NCBI GenBank assembly: GCA_040757775.1
Contig: JBFLWQ010000012.1
Span: forward strand, 1-64,000
Source: Thermodesulfobacteriota bacterium
GTDB taxonomy: Bacteria > Desulfobacterota > UBA8473
Length of the DNA: 64,000 bases
Reading direction: 5' to 3'
The notes under the pieces: generated by a model
Told to the model about the DNA's origin: nothing
What the model saw: only the letters and a program-made list of their open reading frames with translations
The model's database searches: none
Made by a program: the position numbers and the translations under genes
Shown here: positions 17,091-26,419 of the stretch, one piece after another
Position numbering within the stretch: the first letter of the stretch is position 1
How the letters are laid out: every line of letters begins with the position of its first letter

Positions 17091-17508
17091 TTTTTTATTT
17101 CCTTTCTGAATTTAGTCGTTTTTACAGCTTCTTCAACACGGTCAGGTTAAACCTTCAAAATCTCCTTTCCTACAAGATTCTCAATGATTGATTTAACTCC
17201 TTTACATACACTATTACCTCCTTTTTATTAAATTAATCCTATCTTGAGCAGTCGGGATATTTCTATGTCTTCTTTATCTAATTGGATGATTCCGCATGCC
17301 GTCCTTGCCGTATGGGTGAGAACTTTTATCCGTTGACTATTATCCTCTTCTTTAGTATTGTTATATTGGATTTAGGCTGGCTATTAAGATTTAAGAGTTT
17401 TTAATTCTACCAAATTTGGAGAGTTATTACAATGAATTTTTCGAAAATATTTAAGGCAAAAAATCCCTGAGGCATATCGAGGGAATTTTTTATTGCTTTC
17501 CCCACCTC
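17091..17508. other. intergenic region upstream of hppA and the 17618 kinase
   Basis: About 420 bp between divergent genes. It should hold the hppA promoter, but no convincing boxes stand out. A weak hairpin (TCCCT...AGGGA followed by ATTTTTTATT) lies at 17464-17491. No open frame here has a ribosome site or coding character. Confidence 0.5.
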
Positions 17509-17525
17509 TGGCATATTAGTTGCAC
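17509..17525 (+). promoter_or_regulatory. putative sigma-54 promoter of the 17.6-kb signalling operon
   Basis: TGGCAT-ATTAG-TTGCAC: conserved GG and GC at correct spacing, one deviation (T for C) in the -24 box. It lies 93 bp before the ATG at 17618. A similar TGGCAT element precedes the paralogous Cache sensor at 57619. The shared dyad of the acs/hydrogenase promoters is absent. Confidence 0.45.
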
Positions 17526-17617
17526 TCTCATTCCCGTAGATAAATGTACCCGTGATAATATGAGGGTGGCGATTTTTTTATTAGAGACATAGTACCTTCT
17601 TGAAAAGGGGTTCATTC

Positions 17618-19408
17618 ATGAAGCTTGGATCGGAAACTATTGGCAATGGAGATCAGATCGGCGGAGAAAGAGGGGGAAAAAATCATTATTCCAGACTATA
17701 CCGGAAATTTGTATTCCTTACCCTTATCTGTTCCCTGGCTCCCCTTTTTCTGGTTGGCTGGGGTATCTACATTTACTACTCCGGATTTTCCAGGATGAGG
17801 ATAGAGAACTACTTCAAGAGTCAGGTTGAACACCACCGGGGAATAATAGAATTGTTTTTAAGAGAACGAACCTCCGATCTCCAATTAGTGATTTTTACCC
17901 ATTCTCCCGATTATCTGCAAAAAACTCCAAACCTCAGGCGTGTTTTCAACGTCATGAACCGGGAGGGTTGTTTTTTTACGGACTTAGGCATTATCGATGA
18001 CCAGGGGAGGCATCTTGCCTATGTCGGCCCTTACGATTTGATGGGGAAAAACTATTCAAAGACTTTCTGGTTTAAAGAAGTCATGAAAAAGGGGGTTTAT
18101 ATCAGTGATATGTTTATGGGGTTTCGGAATGCCCCGCACTTTATCATTGCTGTCCTCCGAACTGAGGGGAACAGGAAATGGATTTTAAGGGCGAGTATAG
18201 ATACGGAATATTTTCGTTCCCTGGTTGAAAACGTCAAGATGGGCAGGACCGGTGAGGTATACCTTTCTAATCGGGAGGGAATTTTGCAAACCACTCCTCG
18301 TTTCAGCGGTAAAATTATGGAAAAGGCACCCTTACCGGCGGCGTTTTTCCATAAGGAAAGTGGAATCGGTATTTTAGAAACTGACAGAGATGATCCAAAT
18401 CAGCAGTTTCCACGTCAGATAATAGCCTATACCTGGCTTCAAAATCCCCGTTGGAAGCTGGTGATAAAACAGGATTATTCCGAAGCCTTCAGGGATGTGA
18501 ACCATGCCAATCGGGCAGCCTTAATTTTCCTCCACTTAAGCCTCCTTGTCATCCTGATCATCTCTGTGATCAGTACCCGATATATGATTAAAGTCATAAA
18601 AAAACGAGACGAAGAGGCAGACCGGCTGAACAAGCAACTCACCCAGGCTAGTAAATTAGCTTCCCTGGGCGAGCTTTCCGCAGGGGTAGCCCACGAGATC
18701 AATAATCCTCTGGCGATCATCCTGACCGAAAACCAGGTTATAAGGGATTCAGTTGAGGAAACACCGAATCTAGACGATAGCTTTAAAACGGAATTGTTTA
18801 CATCTTTATCTCAGGTAGATGCCCAGGTGCAGCGTTGTAATCTTATTACCCAGAACCTTCTCAGGTTTTCGCGCCGTACCAAATCCCGTCTGGAGACGGT
18901 AAATCTAAATGCCTTTCTTGAAGAAATCATCCAGCTTATGGAGGGGAGGGCAAAAGGAATGGGCATTCAGTTTTCTGCTGACCTGGATAAGGATCTCCCA
19001 GCCTTCCTCTCTGACCCCTCCCAGCTTCAGCAGGTATTTTTAAACCTTATCACCAATGCTTTTGATGCGCATGACGGGAAGCCTTATGGAACCATCAGTA
19101 TCAGTACCCGTTCCAACAATCAACGCGAGGGGGTGGAGATTGTGGTTGCGGATACAGGTTCGGGCATCTCTCCTGAGAACATGGAAAAAATGTTCGACCC
19201 GTTTTTCACCACGAAGCCCGTTGGAAAAGGAACCGGATTGGGACTTTCCATCTCCTACAGCATTATCAGGCGTTTGGGAGGAGACATTTCAGTGCAGAGT
19301 GAGATAGGGAAGGGCACCCAATTCAATCTCTTCCTCCCTTTCATGCCGCCTGCCGACGTTCAGGAAAATTTGGATGATGTTTTTATAAATCCTCACTCTT
19401 CTGCCTAG
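17618..19408 (+). CDS. Cache-domain sensor histidine kinase
   Basis: 596 residues from the ATG at 17618, chosen over the in-frame TTG at 17600 because AAGGGG precedes it by 8 bases. Membrane helix near 30-54, a double-Cache extracytoplasmic sensor ~55-295, second helix ~302-325, a HisKA helix with His359 (GVAHEINNP) and an HATPase with NLITNAFDA and GTGLGLSIS. Two receivers follow within 17 and 6 bp, then a second kinase and an NtrC activator, so this is the top of a phosphorelay-like operon. The sensor half is closely similar to the kinase-less protein at 57619-58632. Ligand unknown; Cache domains usually bind organic or amino acids. Confidence 0.9.
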   Translation: MKLGSETIGNGDQIGGERGGKNHYSRLYRKFVFLTLICSLAPLFLVGWGIYIYYSGFSRMRIENYFKSQVEHHRGIIELFLRERTSDLQLVIFTHSPDYLQKTPNLRRVFNVMNREGCFFTDLGIIDDQGRHLAYVGPYDLMGKNYSKTFWFKEVMKKGVYISDMFMGFRNAPHFIIAVLRTEGNRKWILRASIDTEYFRSLVENVKMGRTGEVYLSNREGILQTTPRFSGKIMEKAPLPAAFFHKESGIGILETDRDDPNQQFPRQIIAYTWLQNPRWKLVIKQDYSEAFRDVNHANRAALIFLHLSLLVILIISVISTRYMIKVIKKRDEEADRLNKQLTQASKLASLGELSAGVAHEINNPLAIILTENQVIRDSVEETPNLDDSFKTELFTSLSQVDAQVQRCNLITQNLLRFSRRTKSRLETVNLNAFLEEIIQLMEGRAKGMGIQFSADLDKDLPAFLSDPSQLQQVFLNLITNAFDAHDGKPYGTISISTRSNNQREGVEIVVADTGSGISPENMEKMFDPFFTTKPVGKGTGLGLSISYSIIRRLGGDISVQSEIGKGTQFNLFLPFMPPADVQENLDDVFINPHSSA

Positions 19409-19424
19409 AAAGGAGAAACCGAAA

Positions 19425-19835
19425 ATGAAAATACCCAGAATTCTCCTGGTTGATGATGAGGTGGCATTTGCCAACAACGTCCTGAAGCTTCTATCTAAAA
19501 GAGGGTATGATGTCATTGCTGTAAATGACGGAGAAAGTGCTATCCGTACCCTCGGGGAAAAAGAGTTCGACGTTGTAATCCTTGACATGAAGATGCCGGG
19601 GATGGATGGTATTGCCACACTGAAAGAAATTAAGGAAAAAGAACCTCTTGTAGAAGTGGTAATACTTACAGGACATGGGACTGTTGAATCGGGGATTGAA
19701 GGGATGCAATTAGGGGCTTTTGATTTTGTGATGAAACCAGCCAATATTGCCGATCTCCATGAAAAGGTCTGCCAGGCATACCAGAGAAAGTTGATCGAGG
19801 AAGAAAGAATCAAACAACAGGAATCAGGCAGGTGA
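19425..19835 (+). CDS. single-domain response regulator
   Basis: 136 residues: a CheY-like receiver (LVDDE at the N-terminus, phospho-acceptor Asp54 in ILDMKMPG, lysine in VMKPANI) with a short charged tail. AAAGGAGA precedes the ATG. It lies between the 17618 kinase and a second receiver, so it probably relays phosphate within the operon's signalling chain. Confidence 0.9.
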   Translation: MKIPRILLVDDEVAFANNVLKLLSKRGYDVIAVNDGESAIRTLGEKEFDVVILDMKMPGMDGIATLKEIKEKEPLVEVVILTGHGTVESGIEGMQLGAFDFVMKPANIADLHEKVCQAYQRKLIEEERIKQQESGR

Positions 19836-19841
19836 ACCGGT

Positions 19842-20234
19842 ATGTCAAATTCAACGCGTGTTCTTCTGATTGATGATGAGAAGCTCTTTCTGGAGTCCTT
19901 AACCAAGGTCCTGCGAAAAAGAGGGATGGTAGTTCACTCTGCTTACAGCGGGTCTGAGGCAATTGCCATCATTTCTGCTGGGAAGTTCGACGTCATCGTA
20001 CTTGATCTCAAGATGCCCGAGATGGACGGGTTGATGACCCTGAAAGCAATCCGAGATCAAGATACCCTTACACCGGTAATTCTCTTGACCGGCTACCTGG
20101 ACATCGAACGTGTAACCGAGGCACTGAAAATGGGCGTTACAGAAGTCCTCCTCAAACCGTGTCCTGTGGAAACAGTTGTTTCCGCTATCGAGAATGCCCA
20201 TGAGCGAAAGGCAATAGCAGAAGAGAATAGATGA
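19842..20234 (+). CDS. single-domain response regulator
   Basis: 130 residues: a CheY-like receiver with Asp55 in VLDLKMPE and lysine in LLKPCPV. It starts 6 bp after the previous receiver and is clearly co-transcribed. The two receivers are related but not close copies, so they may serve different steps or partners. Confidence 0.9.
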   Translation: MSNSTRVLLIDDEKLFLESLTKVLRKRGMVVHSAYSGSEAIAIISAGKFDVIVLDLKMPEMDGLMTLKAIRDQDTLTPVILLTGYLDIERVTEALKMGVTEVLLKPCPVETVVSAIENAHERKAIAEENR

Positions 20235-20282
20235 CAGACGGAAATTTTCAGACCTCAGACCTCTAATATCTGACCTCCGACC

Positions 20283-20366
20283 TTGATGGCGTCGTAAAAA
20301 GTCCATCTGTCCGCCTCTGGCGGATTACTTTGCCATTCCAATTTTGACTTTTTACGAGTCCGTCAA
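20283..20366. repeat. MITE-like palindromic repeat (short form)
   Basis: An 84-bp element with terminal inverted repeats TTGATGGCGTCGTAAAAAGTC and GACTTTTTACGAGTCCGTCAA around a short core. It fills the gap between the second receiver and the next kinase. The same termini occur at 38262-38418 (long form) and, as single ends, at 42561-42580 and 48808-48828. It could fold into a strong hairpin and weaken read-through. Confidence 0.8.
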
Positions 20367-20383
20367 CCGTGGGGAAGCTGTGT

Positions 20384-21874
20384 ATGCGAAAGATTATTAG
20401 CCTGCGGGCACGCATAATACTTATCCTGTCTGTTCTGATTTTAACTGTTATAGGTTGTAGTGTGGTAACAATCTGGTACGCAGAGGTTATAGAATCGCTT
20501 TTTACCAGAGTGGTTGATAAGGATGTAACCTCTTTCCGGGTGGCAGTCAACCTGGAAACTGCACTGGCAAGACAGAAGGGGTTCACAAGCTATTATTTCA
20601 TGGATGGCAACCCTGACTGGTTAAGACAACTGGAGCAGAATCACCAAGTCTTCAATAAAACCCTCAGGGAAGCCCGGGAATCGGTACAAACAGAGATGGG
20701 AAGGAATATCCTGGACAGGATCTGGTCGGAATATAGCCATTATAACGATTCACGCAGGCAGGTTATCAGGTTTTATCAGAAGGGAGAAAAGGAAGCCGGT
20801 TCCAGGCTTCACATGGAGATTCGCCGGCAGTTCATGGACATTTATAATCTTTGTGAGCAATATAAGGGTATCCATGAAAAGAGTATTGCCATGGTACGAA
20901 ACGAGGTCCTTTCACGGACTCGATTTAACAATGCTATGATAATGGTATTTATACAGGTTGCTGGCATGACGGGGGTATTACTCGCTTATATCCTTTTTAA
21001 ACAGGTCTTGGAACCTATTCGTCAACTGACCAGAGAAACACTTCCTGATGACGGCGACAGGGTTCCTTCTTCAGACGAGGTTAAGACTCTCAGCCACCAG
21101 GTGTATGGTCTGATCAAGGATGTAGATCAGACGCAGAGCAAACTGGCAAGGAGTCAGGCTAATCTTGTACAATCAGAAAAATTGGCAATGGTAGGAAAAT
21201 TGGCAGCAGGTGTAGCCCACAGTATCAGGAATCCTTTGACTTCGTTGAAAATTCGATTATTTTCCCTGGGGCGTGCCCTTTCCCTCTCTGCTGGCCAGAA
21301 GGAGGATCTTGAGGTGATTTCCGAGGAGATCCACCATATTGATACCATTCTGCAAAACTTTCTTGCCTTCTCCCGTCCGCTCAAGCCAAGGATGGAAAAG
21401 ATCAGCCCCTCGGATGTAGTGGATCTGGCATGTCAGCTACTCTGGCATCGCTTTGAATCCTCTGGCATTGAGGTAGAACTCTGTCGTGAAAAGAGGCTCC
21501 CCTTGATTCTGGCAGATCCATATCAGTTGAAAGAAGCCCTGATAAATATACTGGTCAATGCCTGCGAAATTATGACAAATGGCGGCATCATTAGGATAAA
21601 GGAAGAAGAGGGTGAAGGGGATTCAGGAAGAGAGGTTATCATAAGGGTGATAGACAATGGCCCGGGTATCCCGGAAGATCTACAGGATAAGGTCTTTCTA
21701 CCCTTTTTCAGTACCAAAGAGGAGGGAACAGGCCTGGGTTTAAGCATTGCCCTGCGAATTGTGGAAGAACACGACGGTCGGTTGGATCTCAGATCACAGG
21801 AAGGAGAAGGGGCACATTTTATCATTACTCTTCCCTGTAAGGAAAAGGACGATGGGAACTATCCTGATTGTTGA
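20384..21874 (+). CDS. membrane sensor histidine kinase
   Basis: 496 residues from the ATG at 20384 (GGGGAAG lies 8 bases upstream, just after the MITE). Two membrane helices (~8-30 and ~183-205) flank a mostly helical periplasmic domain rich in Arg/Glu, like a four-helix-bundle chemoreceptor sensor. The dimerisation motif is AHSIRNPLTS, followed by an HATPase ([25 protein letters not shown]). The activator gene starts inside its 3' end (23-base overlap), so the two are translationally coupled and likely a cognate pair. Confidence 0.9.
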   Translation: MRKIISLRARIILILSVLILTVIGCSVVTIWYAEVIESLFTRVVDKDVTSFRVAVNLETALARQKGFTSYYFMDGNPDWLRQLEQNHQVFNKTLREARESVQTEMGRNILDRIWSEYSHYNDSRRQVIRFYQKGEKEAGSRLHMEIRRQFMDIYNLCEQYKGIHEKSIAMVRNEVLSRTRFNNAMIMVFIQVAGMTGVLLAYILFKQVLEPIRQLTRETLPDDGDRVPSSDEVKTLSHQVYGLIKDVDQTQSKLARSQANLVQSEKLAMVGKLAAGVAHSIRNPLTSLKIRLFSLGRALSLSAGQKEDLEVISEEIHHIDTILQNFLAFSRPLKPRMEKISPSDVVDLACQLLWHRFESSGIEVELCREKRLPLILADPYQLKEALINILVNACEIMTNGGIIRIKEEEGEGDSGREVIIRVIDNGPGIPEDLQDKVFLPFFSTKEEGTGLGLSIALRIVEEHDGRLDLRSQEGEGAHFIITLPCKEKDDGNYPDC

Positions 21875-23291
21875 CGATGATCATCAATTGAGACAGAGCT
21901 TTGAAAAGCTTTTAACAGAGGAGGGACATACAGTATTAACTGCCTCCAGCGGTGAAGCAGGTCTCTCTGTAATAAAATCGGCTATGTCTGATCTGGTTAT
22001 TCTGGACGTGCGTCTACCGGGAATGAGTGGTCTGGAGACATTTCAGGCTATCCGGGAGATAGATCCGAAGCTCCCGGTAATCGTTATGACAGCCTTCGGC
22101 ACTACCGAAACGGCTATCGAGGCAACCAAATTGGGGGCATTTGATTATGTCCTCAAGCCTTTCGATATCCCCGACATCCTGAAACTTATTAATCAGGCAT
22201 TGGAGGCAGGTCGCCTTGTCCGCTCCAGGGTAGAGATGGACGTTGTTTCCAAAACGGAATCTTCTGAGATCATTATTGGACAGTGCAGAGCTATGCAGGA
22301 GCTTTACAAGACTATCGGTCGGGTAGCTCCCACTGATGCCACGGTGCTCATCCGGGGTGAATCCGGGACGGGAAAGGAGCTGGTGGCGCGCGCCCTTTAT
22401 CAGCACAGCCTCAAAGCAGACAAACCTTTTATGGTGATCAACTGCGTGGCTATCCCTGAAACACTGCTGGAAAGTGAACTATTCGGGTACGAAAAAGGGG
22501 CATTCACCGGTGCTGTGAGTCGCCGCATAGGGAGGATCGAACAGGCACATAAGGGAACAATATTACTTGATGAAATAGGAGATATGCCATTTAGTATCCA
22601 GTCCAAGATACTTCGCCTGCTTGAGGAAAAGAGTATCGAGCGCCTCGGTGGACGTGATCCCATCCCGGTAGATGTCCGTATTATCGCTGCGACCAACCGG
22701 GACCTTGAAACAGCAATTGCAGATGGGTGTTTCCGGGAGGATCTCTATTACCGGCTAAAGGTAGTTACTATCTGGCTCCCCCCTTTACGGGAGCGTCTAC
22801 AGGATATTCCGCGGCTTGCCGATCATTTTCTCGCCAGGTTTGCCAGAGATATGAACATGGATAATCCAGGTATGACCCTGGAGACAAAGGAGATGCTCAA
22901 CCGTTATAGCTGGCCCGGCAATGTCCGTGAATTGTCCAATGCCATACAAAAAGCCCTGATTTTCAGCCGGGGTTACCCCATTCGGCCGGAGGATATCTCC
23001 CAGGCCATTGAGAAAAAGGATGCAATGATTGGAAAATTGGAGGAGCTTTGTCCTGAGGAGACGATCCAGCAATGGGTCCGCAGGGCACTCCTGTCAGGAA
23101 ATAATGAGTATGTATTTGATTCTTTGCGTGAGCGTTTCACCAGTGTAATCATCCGCGAGGCACTCGATATCGCAGGTGGCAACAAAAGCCGTGCTGCGAA
23201 GCTCCTCGGTCTTTCCAGGCCTACCCTCCTGGCCAGAATTGAAAAATACCATATTAAGGTGGAAAGATCGGTGAAAACAGAGGAGATTTGA
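21852..23291 (+). CDS. NtrC-family sigma-54-dependent response regulator
   Basis: 479 residues: receiver with Asp52 (ILDVRLPGM), AAA+ domain with Walker A GESGTGKE, the sigma-54-contacting GAFTGA loop, and a C-terminal Fis-type helix-turn-helix (GGNKSRAAKLLGLSRPTLLARI). The start at 21852 is set by homology of the receiver N-terminus (MGTILIVDDD). A near-perfect -24/-12 promoter begins 360 bp after its stop and is the simplest target. It is also a candidate activator of the shared dyad-bearing promoters at 9071, 46640 and 57048. Confidence 0.95.
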   Translation: MGTILIVDDDHQLRQSFEKLLTEEGHTVLTASSGEAGLSVIKSAMSDLVILDVRLPGMSGLETFQAIREIDPKLPVIVMTAFGTTETAIEATKLGAFDYVLKPFDIPDILKLINQALEAGRLVRSRVEMDVVSKTESSEIIIGQCRAMQELYKTIGRVAPTDATVLIRGESGTGKELVARALYQHSLKADKPFMVINCVAIPETLLESELFGYEKGAFTGAVSRRIGRIEQAHKGTILLDEIGDMPFSIQSKILRLLEEKSIERLGGRDPIPVDVRIIAATNRDLETAIADGCFREDLYYRLKVVTIWLPPLRERLQDIPRLADHFLARFARDMNMDNPGMTLETKEMLNRYSWPGNVRELSNAIQKALIFSRGYPIRPEDISQAIEKKDAMIGKLEELCPEETIQQWVRRALLSGNNEYVFDSLRERFTSVIIREALDIAGGNKSRAAKLLGLSRPTLLARIEKYHIKVERSVKTEEI

Positions 23292-23466
23292 TATCCCGAG
23301 TCTCCACCAATGACAGAAAACTTTACAGGTTGTAAAAAATCCTGACATACCTCAGGGAGGGGAAGTCTTCCCCTGCCGGTAAATCGTACATTTTCACACC
23401 CATAGAGCAAGCTTTCATCCGTAAGCGATCAGTAACCTCTGGTACATTCTTTCATAAATATGCAAC

Positions 23467-23580
23467 ACTGTCATTTCGAGCAAAGCGAGAAATCTCAGTT
23501 CCGACCTATCGGGATGCATGATTAGAAGATATCTCCCGGAGCTTGCCCTGAGTGTAGCGAAGTGGTTGATATGACATCTC
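23467..23580. repeat. interspersed repeat (CATTTCGAGCAAAGCGAGAAATCTC type)
   Basis: TGTCATTTCGAGCAAAGCGAGAAATCTC... through GAGTGTAGCGAAGTGG-TTGATATGACAT is the common interspersed repeat built on TCATTTCGAGC/GCTCGAAATGA termini. It occupies much of the gap between the activator gene and its likely target promoter. No gene is supported in 23292-23770. Confidence 0.6.
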
Positions 23581-23650
23581 AATTACAAAACGCTCTACTA
23601 GTGCTTTTTGTTTTTGCTGAAAGCTGATGGCTGAATGCTTGTTTATAAAA

Positions 23651-23666
23651 TGGCACGTACTTTGCT
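23651..23666 (+). promoter_or_regulatory. consensus sigma-54 promoter of the TauE/PEP-like gene set
   Basis: TGGCACGTACTTTGCT matches the -24/-12 consensus (TGGCAC-N5-TTGCW) at every conserved position. It lies about 105 bp before the ATG at 23771 and 360 bp after an NtrC-type activator gene. Confidence 0.8.
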
Positions 23667-23770
23667 AATAATAGTGCCAGGTAAAAATGCGGTCCACGGG
23701 GTAAAGAGATCAAAACAAGTCAGGGGCATTTAAAACAGGGTTGCAAAATCTAGATAAAGGAGGTCATTAC

Positions 23771-24331
23771 ATGGCAGAGGTATCGAAAGGAAGGGGAGCA
23801 GTTAAGTTTCTGTTCTGGACGATAGTGGCGGTAGCGTTATTTTATTACGCATTCCACTCCTATTATTCAGGGCAGATGGTTTCGTGGTATTATTATAAGG
23901 CGGGCGCGGAGGGGTACGCTGTTAATACGAAAGCTTTCAAAGACGCTTCGAAGGAGAAACCGGCAATGTTAGAGATTGGTTCCTTTGAGACTATCCACGG
24001 CCTTCAGGCAGTGCCGGTCAAGAAAGGGGACCGTTTGCCAGCAAACGCCGATGGAATCATCAATAATGAGGTTATAAAAAAGGGTAAGCGGGCTAAGATA
24101 GAAGACAGGTATCTGAAGGTGATGGTGCCCAAGGAGGTAAAAGAGGCAAAAGGTTTTAAATACAAGGACACCTTCAAGCATAAGGATATCAAAACAAATC
24201 CATGGTCCGGGGTGTGGAATGTATCTATAATTTTGGCTTTAGGATTGAGTCTAGGGTTGTTGGCAGAGGGTTTCACCGATATTTTAGGATTCAAGGTGGA
24301 AAAGATAGAACATTTTGAAGGCATTCATTGA
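23771..24331 (+). CDS. unrecognised two-helix membrane protein
   Basis: 186 residues from the ATG at 23771 (AAAGGAGG at good spacing). One membrane helix at ~10-30, a ~110-residue basic, probably extracytoplasmic region with repeated Lys-rich segments (VKKGDRLPANADG, NNEVIKKGKRAKI), and a second helix at ~150-170. No known domain recognised. It is the first gene after the sigma-54 promoter, with the TauE/SafE permease next. The periplasmic part may be an accessory subunit of that permease; this is inference from position. Confidence 0.7.
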   Translation: MAEVSKGRGAVKFLFWTIVAVALFYYAFHSYYSGQMVSWYYYKAGAEGYAVNTKAFKDASKEKPAMLEIGSFETIHGLQAVPVKKGDRLPANADGIINNEVIKKGKRAKIEDRYLKVMVPKEVKEAKGFKYKDTFKHKDIKTNPWSGVWNVSIILALGLSLGLLAEGFTDILGFKVEKIEHFEGIH

Positions 24332-24348
24332 TTAGAGGAGGCAGAACA

Positions 24349-25416
24349 ATGTTTGATTTTTTAATTGCAGGTATACAGGCGCCGATATTCCTCCTGGTCT
24401 TGACTGGCCTGACGGTAGGTATGGTCGGCGGTTTTATCGGGGTAGGGGGCGGCTACATGGTCACTCCAGCCCTTATCGTGTTCGGTTTCCCGGGCTACAT
24501 GGCTTCTGGAATTGATATGACCCATATCGCGGGCAAGTCTATCGTGGCTACGGTGCGCCACAGGCAGCTCGGAAATATAGACTGGGTCCTGGGTCTGGCG
24601 ATGGTGGGTGGAACTATGTTAGGGGTAGAACAGGGGGTCAGGCTTCTTACCTACACTAAAAAGCTCGGGCTTTCCGGTATTATTCTCCTCACCGCTTCAG
24701 TGCTCATCATGATTGGTCTCTTTGTTTATACGCAGGTAGAGACCCACAGATCAACCAAGAAGATCAGCGAGCTCGAAAAGAGTGGTAAAAAGGTTGGCCG
24801 TGAGCTAAGTGTGAGCAGAGGGCCCAGGATATTCCAGAGCATTCCGTTATTTCCTATTGTGCGCTGCAGGACTGCCCGTATTGTGGTTTCCATGTGGGTC
24901 ATCGTTGTTGTGGGCATTGTAACAGGGATAATGGCAGGATTCTTCGGTGTAGGGGGCGGCTTTATCAGAGTGCCTGCACTGGTTTATGTGGTTGGTGCCT
25001 CGACACACATTGCTGTGGGGACGGACCTACTGGAAATTGCAGTTTCAGGTGGTTATGGTGCCTTGAGACATTCGATGATGGGAAATGTAGACATGATTGC
25101 CGTCCTCTTCATGATCGTGGGTGCCATGTTTGGAGCGCAGTTCGGCAGTATTGCCACGTCATACGTGCGCGGGCCTGCTATACGTTACATCCTCAGTTAC
25201 TCCCTCGTCCTGGCTACAGTGGGGGCATTTTTGAGACTCTTCTATATGTTGACCGGTTCAAAATACGAGGTACTCTCTTTCTTTGCTGTGGTATTTACCC
25301 TGGGGGAGATGCTGTTTCTCTGTAGTTTCATCGTTTCTCTGGTGCTATTTTCGCTCCGTTACCAGAAGGGGAAACCTGTCCCCGCATGGATACCCCCGCT
25401 GGTAGTGGCAAAATAG
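24349..25416 (+). CDS. TauE/SafE-family membrane permease
   Basis: 355 residues from the ATG at 24349 (GAGGAGG upstream). About eight to nine membrane segments and two copies of the family's glycine-rich signature (GGFIGVGGGYMVTPAL near 25-40 and AGFFGVGGGFIRVPAL near 200-215), the internal repeat of TauE/SafE (sulfite/organosulfonate exporter) proteins. A charged cytoplasmic loop (~125-165) separates the halves. Members export or import sulfite, sulfoacetate, thiosulfate and organic acids; the substrate here is not evident. Grouped with four small or unknown membrane proteins. Confidence 0.85.
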   Translation: MFDFLIAGIQAPIFLLVLTGLTVGMVGGFIGVGGGYMVTPALIVFGFPGYMASGIDMTHIAGKSIVATVRHRQLGNIDWVLGLAMVGGTMLGVEQGVRLLTYTKKLGLSGIILLTASVLIMIGLFVYTQVETHRSTKKISELEKSGKKVGRELSVSRGPRIFQSIPLFPIVRCRTARIVVSMWVIVVVGIVTGIMAGFFGVGGGFIRVPALVYVVGASTHIAVGTDLLEIAVSGGYGALRHSMMGNVDMIAVLFMIVGAMFGAQFGSIATSYVRGPAIRYILSYSLVLATVGAFLRLFYMLTGSKYEVLSFFAVVFTLGEMLFLCSFIVSLVLFSLRYQKGKPVPAWIPPLVVAK

Positions 25417-25446
25417 CACTTGAACTTAGAAAAGGAGGGCGTTATA

Positions 25447-25557
25447 ATGAGATGGTTTATTGATAGTATGGTAGGATATTGGATCCTGCTGCTGACAATC
25501 AGCCTCAGTGTTGCTGCGGTGATCTACGTAGCGTGGCTGCGTGATGCGTTATTATAA
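25447..25557 (+). CDS. 36-residue single-span membrane protein
   Basis: An open frame of 36 codons starting at an ATG 7 bases after AAAGGAGG: a short amphipathic start, one membrane span (YWILLLTISLSVAAVIYVAW) and a short RDALL tail. It sits between the permease and another small membrane protein, with tight spacing and a strong ribosome site, so it is very likely real. It may be a small subunit of the permease. Confidence 0.7.
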   Translation: MRWFIDSMVGYWILLLTISLSVAAVIYVAWLRDALL

Positions 25558-25572
25558 CGAGGAGGTGAACCA

Positions 25573-25773
25573 ATGAAATTCTTTCATATTATTGCAAACA
25601 TAGTTCTGTATGGGTTCTTCCTTTGGTTGCTCTATAACTCCACGATCAAGGAATGGGATCCGTGGGATGCCTTTGTTGTGGTCTTTGTTCTCTTTGTGGC
25701 TATTGTTACATCCATGATGCCGGGTCTCCATGCTTCGAGAACCTCACCAGGTGAATATCCTTACGATGACTGA
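25573..25773 (+). CDS. 66-residue membrane protein
   Basis: Two predicted spans (about 5-25 and 33-53, the second VVVFVLFVAIVTSMM) and a short acidic tail ending EYPYDD. AGGAGG lies 8 bases before the ATG. The stop overlaps the start of the next gene (ATGACTGA), showing translational coupling. No family recognised. Confidence 0.75.
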   Translation: MKFFHIIANIVLYGFFLWLLYNSTIKEWDPWDAFVVVFVLFVAIVTSMMPGLHASRTSPGEYPYDD

Positions 25774-26419
25774 AGAGGTATATGCCCTTAGGGCCAGGAT
25801 CAGAGAACTTTATCCCAAACGTGTCAGGGGTGATCTCACCGAGAAGGCATTTCAGCACGAGCTAACCGGGCGCACGCTGGACCTTTACCGTGCACTCATC
25901 AGGATGAGGATGGAGAAGGGGGAGACCATCTTGAGGGAGCATCATGTTGTTCGTTCCCATTTTCGGCTGACCCAGTCGGTACTCAGAGAACCTGACCAGG
26001 AGGCTATCAGTATGTTCGCGACGGATCGCCGTCTTTTCTACGTCAAAGACGTGCTGCTGTCTGGCCGACCACCTGGCACCGATGAGGAGGATAATCTTTT
26101 AATTGAAGAAGTCTCCTTTGACCGTATCGAGTCTTTACATGTTCGACGTCAGGTGAGGATAGGGGAGATAGGCGTGGGAGGGGCAATGGTGGTTTTTGTT
26201 ATCTTTCTCTATCCCTATCTTTCTGTAACCGGTCCCTTTATGATGGGACTGGGTGTTTTGGGTATGTTGCATGGCATGTTGTTGCCCACGCGGTGGGTAG
26301 AGGTTAAGACCATTAATCCGGCTTCGGATCCGATCATGATATATGCCCTCCGCAAGAAAAGCTGCCGGGAATTAGTCAGATTACTATGGAAGAAAACGAG
26401 GCTCTATGGAAGGGATTAA
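25766..26419 (+). CDS. membrane protein with bPH-like domain
   Basis: 217 residues from the ATG at 25766, which overlaps the previous stop. The N-terminal ~70 residues are helical and charged. Residues ~85-205 resemble bacterial pleckstrin-homology (bPH) domains: ATDRRLFYVKD, then ISFDRIESLHVRRQ-like strands, interrupted by a two-span hairpin (~135-170, MVVFVIFLYPYLSV and GPFMMGLGVLGML). Function unknown. It overlaps the next receiver by 14 bases, so it belongs to the same operon. Confidence 0.65.
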   Translation: MTEEVYALRARIRELYPKRVRGDLTEKAFQHELTGRTLDLYRALIRMRMEKGETILREHHVVRSHFRLTQSVLREPDQEAISMFATDRRLFYVKDVLLSGRPPGTDEEDNLLIEEVSFDRIESLHVRRQVRIGEIGVGGAMVVFVIFLYPYLSVTGPFMMGLGVLGMLHGMLLPTRWVEVKTINPASDPIMIYALRKKSCRELVRLLWKKTRLYGRD

